This document shows positions 59,878 through 64,000 of a DNA stretch of 64,000 bases, one piece after another. The stretch spans positions 2,670,001-2,734,000 of the forward strand of contig JARUPY010000164.1 in the NCBI GenBank assembly GCA_029817715.1, read 5' to 3'. The position numbers and the translations under genes were made by a program. Each line of letters begins with the position of its first letter. The first letter of the stretch is position 1. Source of the stretch: Melastoma dodecandrum. Taxonomy: Eukaryota > Streptophyta > Magnoliopsida > Myrtales > Melastomataceae. The notes under the pieces are model-generated. The model worked only from the letters and a program-made list of their open reading frames with translations. It was not told the origin of the DNA and ran no database searches.

Positions 59878-60267
59878 GCTTGGATTTCTAGCATCGTGCC
59901 CGTCCTTAAAAAGAATGGTAAAATCAGAGTCTGTATAGACTTTAGGGATCTGAATCGCGCCACCCCAAAGGATGAATACCCTATGCCCATCGCAGACGAT
60001 CTTGTAGACAAGACAGCAGGGCATCAGATTATGTCGTTTATGGATGGATTTTCTGGTTACAACCAAATTTTCATCGCAGAGGAAGACATACACAAAACAG
60101 CATTCAGATGCCCTTTAGGAATATTCGAGTCGGTAGTAATGCCATTCGGGTTAAAGAATGCTGGCGCTACTTATCAGCGAGCAATGAACACTATATTTAA
60201 TGCTTCTCTTGGCAAGACGGTAGAAGTCTACATTGATGATATAGTGTTGACAAAGGAGAGACCTTAG
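59878..60267 (+). pseudogene. Tat-type Ty3/gypsy reverse transcriptase fragment
   Basis: Reads WISSIVPVLKKNGKIRVCID, then FRDLNRATPKDEYPMP, FMDGFSGYNQIFIAEEDI, VVMPFGLKNAGATYQRAMN and the active-site YIDDIV. These match the Tat lineage of plant gypsy elements. The frame ends right after YIDD, with the thumb, RNase H and integrase missing. It is a different lineage from the Athila copy. Confidence 0.9.
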
Positions 60268-60494
60268 TCCTAGTTTACGGTCTCAGCGATGCATTCAATT
60301 AAAAAAAAGGAAAAAAAGGATGAACAGAAGGGAGAAAAAGAGGGGCTCTAAGAAACCAAGTCTACTTCTTCTGTTTCTCGAACTTGGTTAGTCCTTCGAC
60401 TACTGCATCGTAGACTTAGCCGACTCCACTTCCTCCTACGCTCCTTGTTGTTCTCCTTCTGCCTTCTCGCCCTAAGAGTCGGGTAAGAGTGGAT

Positions 60495-60668
60495 CAGCCC
60501 AAGAATACCTACAGTCTGTCGTATTGGGCAATCGCCTCTGAAAGCTAGTGGAGGCGAGGCGACTCGTAAATACCTCCGGTCTATCTTACCAAGCATCCGC
60601 GCCCTCTTCTCTGGAGACTGGCAGAGACAAGTCAGCTTGTAAATACCTACGGTCTGTCTCACTGGGCC
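60495..60668. repeat. Three-copy imperfect tandem repeat
   Basis: Units of about 65 bp each contain (A)AATACCT(A/C)C(G/A)GTCTGTC-like sequence: near 60507, 60568 and 60643. Adjacent CTCTGG/GGAGGCGAG words also recur. Tandem repeats between pol and the 3' LTR are known in Tat-type elements. Confidence 0.75.
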
Positions 60669-61398
60669 AAGAGAAAACTCGCAGGCCCAGACATTGCCAG
60701 CTTTCTACCTGATGAGGTCAGTTTGCTGTAATCCGATGATGGAGATGGTACCCCCAGTATCTTCGTTTGCTCTAAAAAGAGATCTGGGCCATCTACAACA
60801 ATACTTAACTAGCCGAACGACCTTCTGAGGTTGTCCAGTTTTTGGATCATGTATGGTGGCCACGTCTCGCAGGAGGGTACATTGTTGTTGGAAGATCCTT
60901 CTTCGCCAAATAACAGGGCGAACGGTGGGAAGAGGAAATCGGTCGTAGTGTATACCACTGAGGAAATCCTAATAGGACAAAGACACCCTAATACAGGGAT
61001 GTGCGGCCGTTTAACTTCAAATAGATGGGAATCACCACCCTTGCACCTCTAGAACTTATTATGTGCCATTGCTCTCCCAGTGGAAAAGGAGAAACTATAC
61101 TGAGAGGCAAAGCTTTGAAGAGAAAACCCAAGATTTGGAATTTGAAGAAAAGGAACAACATTGAAACAAGAAGTGAGGATTTTTCAGGGAACTCGCGAAG
61201 GAATTTAAAGAACGTCCTGAAGAAGGAAGATGAGAAGTCTTTCTCTTGGGAAGAGAAAGAAGTCAAAGGGGTCCATCTGCAAAAAGGGGAAGGCGAAAGG
61301 TTCCTGCTGCAGAGAATATCTTTTTGCAGAGAATCAAATATTTTGTCTTCTAAAGCGAGCAATATCAGAAGTGCTCAGGCGACAGAAGTCGCCTTAGC
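60669..61398. other. Pre-PPT untranslated region
   Basis: Sequence between the tandem repeats and the polypurine tract. A lysine-rich frame (61025-61420) is probably chance, since it runs into the PPT and LTR. Confidence 0.45.
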
Positions 61399-61410
61399 AA
61401 AAAAAGGGGG
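61399..61410 (+). other. Polypurine tract of a Tat-type element
   Basis: AAAAAAAGGGGG four bases before the LTR start TGTTGACATGCG, the expected plus-strand primer of the element on the left. Confidence 0.7.
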
Positions 61411-61414
61411 CTTA

Positions 61415-62529
61415 TGTTGACATGCGATCTTGGACCAATCTTGGGCCTATTTCTGACAAAAGCCTATAATAGGCACGAAGCCCATGTGTTAACACAATAA
61501 AATATCTTGGGCCTATTTCTGACTGAGCCCATAATAAACCCAAAGCCCATGGCAAAGTTAAACATGCCAGGCCTGCGTCTGTAGTCTACATGGACTATAT
61601 GGTAAAGGAAGTCTACAGAGGCAGAGTAGTAACCTTGTAATCAGGGAAGTCTATAAGCCTACGCCTGCAAGGGACACATGTCAAAGGGAACGGTTTCATA
61701 GCCCCGAGATAAATGGGACTTGCAACCCACGTCTTAAAAGACAATTAATTAAACCCGAAGTCAGAGGAGCCTACGACCCACGTTTACATGAGTGGAAATC
61801 AGTTAGCTCCAAGAGGGTAGTTGAGTCTGGAAGATCTTCAGAAGGTCGTAACAGACCAAGTATAAAAGGGGAAGATCTCCCTTAGAGAAAATCACGATCA
61901 AATCAGCCAACAGAAGCTTATCTTTCTCGTCACCCCTTAGTTTAGTTGTTAGGATTCCCCGACCTGGGCGAAACCCCTAAGGTTTCATTGGTCTTCACCT
62001 CCACCATCAGAGTGAGCAACCGTAGCTCTGGTAACAACTCTCCGCTTCGACTCCAACGCCAGGACGAGCAACCATAGTCCCGGTACACTTCTCCGCCTTC
62101 GACACCGCCACCAGGGTGAGCCACCGTAGCCTTGGTATCCACGTCCGCCTCTACATTCGGCCACAGTCCGTCCACCAAGCCCAGCAGCTAAGTCCTGCCA
62201 CCCGAGGGGTGCAAGTCTACAGCGCTCTGTCACCAGGTCCACGACTACGCTGACTAGGTTCTCGAGTCCGGAGTACCCAGCGTCAAGTCCACGACCTCTT
62301 TCGCCGTTCAAGTCTACGTCCCCGCTCCAAGTCTACGAAGCACAGTAGCCAATCTACGACTTCACCACCATCTTTATTTTTATTTTTATGGCTGTAAGCT
62401 TTCCTTACTTTGTGTAAAAACATTTGCATTCAATCATATTTCTTCAATTACTTACTGGCGACCACATCTACAATCCATGTGAGTCTTATTGCCAAATATT
62501 TCCGACGCGATCCGTTTCCTGCGTGAACA
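61415..62529 (+). repeat. LTR of a Tat-type gypsy element
   Basis: Starts TGTTGACATGCGATC after a polypurine tract and ends near CGTGAACA before a primer-binding-like site. It contains a TATA box (TATAAAAG, 61861-61868) and the repeated word TTGGGCCTATTTCTGAC (61430-61446, 61507-61523). Length is about 1.1 kb. No second copy lies inside the window. Confidence 0.7.
61861..61868 (+). promoter_or_regulatory. TATA box inside the Tat-type LTR
   Basis: TATAAAAG about 450 bp after the LTR start, in the place expected of an LTR promoter. Confidence 0.6.
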
Positions 62530-62741
62530 CGTTTTTGGCGACCACAGTGGGTGTCGTGAAACTTAAAGTTTTCAGATGGTAAAAAGTATCAGGAGCGGAT
62601 TTAATCGCGATCCTCCTCCTCCATTAGATGGAGATGATACACATCCACCATCAGACTTAAATGTCGAGAATCCGGCTCTAGGAAGTCGTTTGAGTCTTAT
62701 TGCCAAATATTTCCGACGTGATCCGTTTTCTACGCGAACAC
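62481..62741 (+). repeat. 50-bp direct repeat: LTR end copied into gag-like frame
   Basis: 62481-62530 and 62692-62741 match over 50 bases with four differences. Both begin GAGTCTTATTGCCAAATATT and end CGYGAACAC. The first copy forms the end of the LTR; the second encodes SLIAKYFRRDPFSTRT in the following frame. Confidence 0.9.
62536..62551 (+). other. Primer-binding-like site
   Basis: TGGCGACCACAGTGGG follows the LTR, in the position and form of tRNA-Arg-type primer sites in Tat/Ogre elements. A similar TGGCGACCACA occurs at 62456-62466, inside the LTR. Confidence 0.6.
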
Positions 62742-63094
62742 CGCGGTTACTTCCGGAGCGAACACTTACTTCAGCCACAGCAACAAAGAATCCAGTTCAA
62801 TGTTCCCTCGCTTGTTTCATTAATCCGTACAAGGATATAACACCTGGGAATATCAGGGAGCTCGTTAAGCATCAAAACTCAAGAGCATTGTCCGACTTTG
62901 GGGACAATTTTCTACCAGAAATCCAATCCAGAAGCGACCAAACATGCCGTTCCTCGTTTCTTCCCAACGCAACTTTTGGGGGAAAAGGTGGACGACGACT
63001 CTCCCGCATCCCCGCTTTATCTTCTTTACCACAAAGAAGAAGAATTCACACACACGAAGACTGTCCCTCACTTGTTATTGACATTTGTTGTTGA
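62576..63094 (+). CDS. Gag-like leader frame of a Tat-type element, hypothetical
   Basis: 172-aa frame starting MVKSIRSGFNRDPPPPLDG, directly after the LTR and primer site, where gag should begin. Basic, Pro/Arg/Ser-rich. I see no gag core motif. Part of it (about residues 40-56) is encoded by a copy of the LTR terminus. It could be a degraded gag or chance frame. Confidence 0.4.
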   Translation: MVKSIRSGFNRDPPPPLDGDDTHPPSDLNVENPALGSRLSLIAKYFRRDPFSTRTPRLLPERTLTSATATKNPVQCSLACFINPYKDITPGNIRELVKHQNSRALSDFGDNFLPEIQSRSDQTCRSSFLPNATFGGKGGRRLSRIPALSSLPQRRRIHTHEDCPSLVIDICC

Positions 63095-64000
63095 TCGTGG
63101 GCGGCAATGGAGATCAACATACTGCATTTTTTAACATCTAATGAGACAGAATTCAATCCAAGAACGGAGAGGCCGACATGGGCCGTAGACGAAATCCTTG
63201 GACAAGTTACGGAGGATGTGGAGAAGGGTGAAGCCGACTTTCTGTTGAGAGGAGAACCGGGCGAGGGACCATCGCAATGTCCTGGACGTTGCTGCCCAAG
63301 GCAACGATAACCTTTTCCATCTGCCCAAGGCGAATTCCGTGAGTGAGGGACAGTCGCAGGTCCTGATGAAGAACAAGCGTGAAAAGGCCAACAATCTCTT
63401 CTCCAAGTAACTCTCTTTGCAGCAAGGTCCTTTCCTTCTATTGTCCTCCTTGGGCAATTTCTTTGCATTAATCTGTTGCGGTGGTGTGCTTTTGGTTTTT
63501 GCGGGGCGGAGCCTGTCGCAGAATGGAGTTGACAACCGAGAGGAATGGCCATTCCGGCCCATACTTTTCATCACTCGATGCTGAAATGAGCCATGAATGC
63601 TGTTGTCCGGCTGTTCTTTAGCTGTCCCGTGAATTTCTCAATGATTGGAAGTCGATTTTTATTCAGAGAATGATCGAACATAACTGCCCGTACGAGAGCC
63701 GGAGGCAATAATAGAGTGGCTGTGGGGGAGAGGACATGCTACGTCGCAGACGACTACGAACTTGAAGGTCCAGCAAAAGAACTTCGTCCCCAGCCACACC
63801 CGCCGGTCGTTCACAGAGTAGTGTGAGTAGCAAAAGGTTCGCGTCAACATTCCCAACTGGGTTTAAAACCACGGGAACCGTGGTTTATTTAATATATCCA
63901 AATAAATAAAAAGTAAAAGCAAGCCGCCAACACCTACAAATTATTCGATCAATGATATCATATATATTACCATTAGGGTTATTTTTATCATTAGAATATT
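63095..64000. other. Unassigned, window edge
   Basis: GC-richer than most spacers, with overlapping frames on both strands (63046-63574 minus, 63107-63310 plus). None carries a motif I recognise. It may be interior sequence of the Tat-type element. Confidence 0.35.

Noticed and set aside
61025..61420. 131-aa lysine-rich frame
   Set aside because: It crosses a polypurine tract and enters an LTR, so it is better explained as untranslated element sequence.
63046..63574. Overlapping 147- and 168-aa minus-strand frames
   Set aside because: No family resemblance; composition follows the local GC content.
1..64000. CRISPR arrays, bacterial operons, tRNA or rRNA genes
   Set aside because: No regularly spaced repeats, no tRNA T-loop with a matching cloverleaf, and no rRNA-like blocks were seen. 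The organism is a plant.

Overview
This is plant nuclear DNA. The genes are split by GT-AG introns, the spacers are AT-rich, and the window holds plant-type receptor kinase, Dof and AP2 factors plus plant retrotransposon lineages (Athila-type and Tat-type Ty3/gypsy, copia, L1 LINE, MULE). The host is a flowering plant, probably a eudicot; I cannot name the species.

Five host genes can be modelled. (1) 1955-3970, +: intronless L-type lectin receptor kinase. (2) 7890-11868, +: 16-exon secreted rhamnogalacturonan lyase (682 aa). (3) 18125-19189, +: Dof zinc-finger factor. (4) 21959-24881, +: 7-exon GET1/WRB tail-anchored-protein receptor subunit (176 aa). (5) 51487-54962, -: 9-exon AINTEGUMENTA-like AP2 factor (467 aa), including a 9-bp micro-exon. 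For the four multi-base phases I checked, every exon junction keeps the reading frame. A decayed GRF zinc-finger gene lies at 15.4-15.8 kb beside a MULE transposase remnant.

The genes fall into two gene-bearing flanks (about 1.9-25 kb and 51-55 kb) around a repeat-dominated core (27-51 kb). In the core, a 5'-truncated L1 LINE (minus strand, 43.4 to 29.2 kb) is split by a GAGCTCG-rich MITE-like element (41.3-41.8 kb) and by a 10.4-kb Athila-type Ty3/gypsy element (30852-41206, minus strand) with two long LTRs and a near-matching 5-bp target duplication. The Athila gag region is itself interrupted by about 1.3 kb of foreign sequence, part of which recurs at 48.6-48.8 kb. Beyond the LINE lie a second truncated LINE, a truncated MULE with a 32-bp tandem duplication, telomere-like minisatellite, a chromovirus integrase scrap and a copia remnant between partial direct repeats. 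The right edge (58-64 kb) is a scrambled Tat-type gypsy region in which one LTR has pol-side sequence and a PPT on its left, and a PBS and possible gag on its right.

The host genes do not form a pathway; they are independent loci for surface perception, pectin remodelling, transcription and ER membrane-protein insertion. The most unusual non-genic structures are a 0.67-kb foldback element at 278-948 with a relative near 25.5 kb, a second inverted-repeat element at 20.75-21.03 kb, the nested LINE/MITE/Athila stack, and the duplication of the LTR terminus inside the gag-like frame at 62.5-62.7 kb. I see no complete novel multi-gene system.
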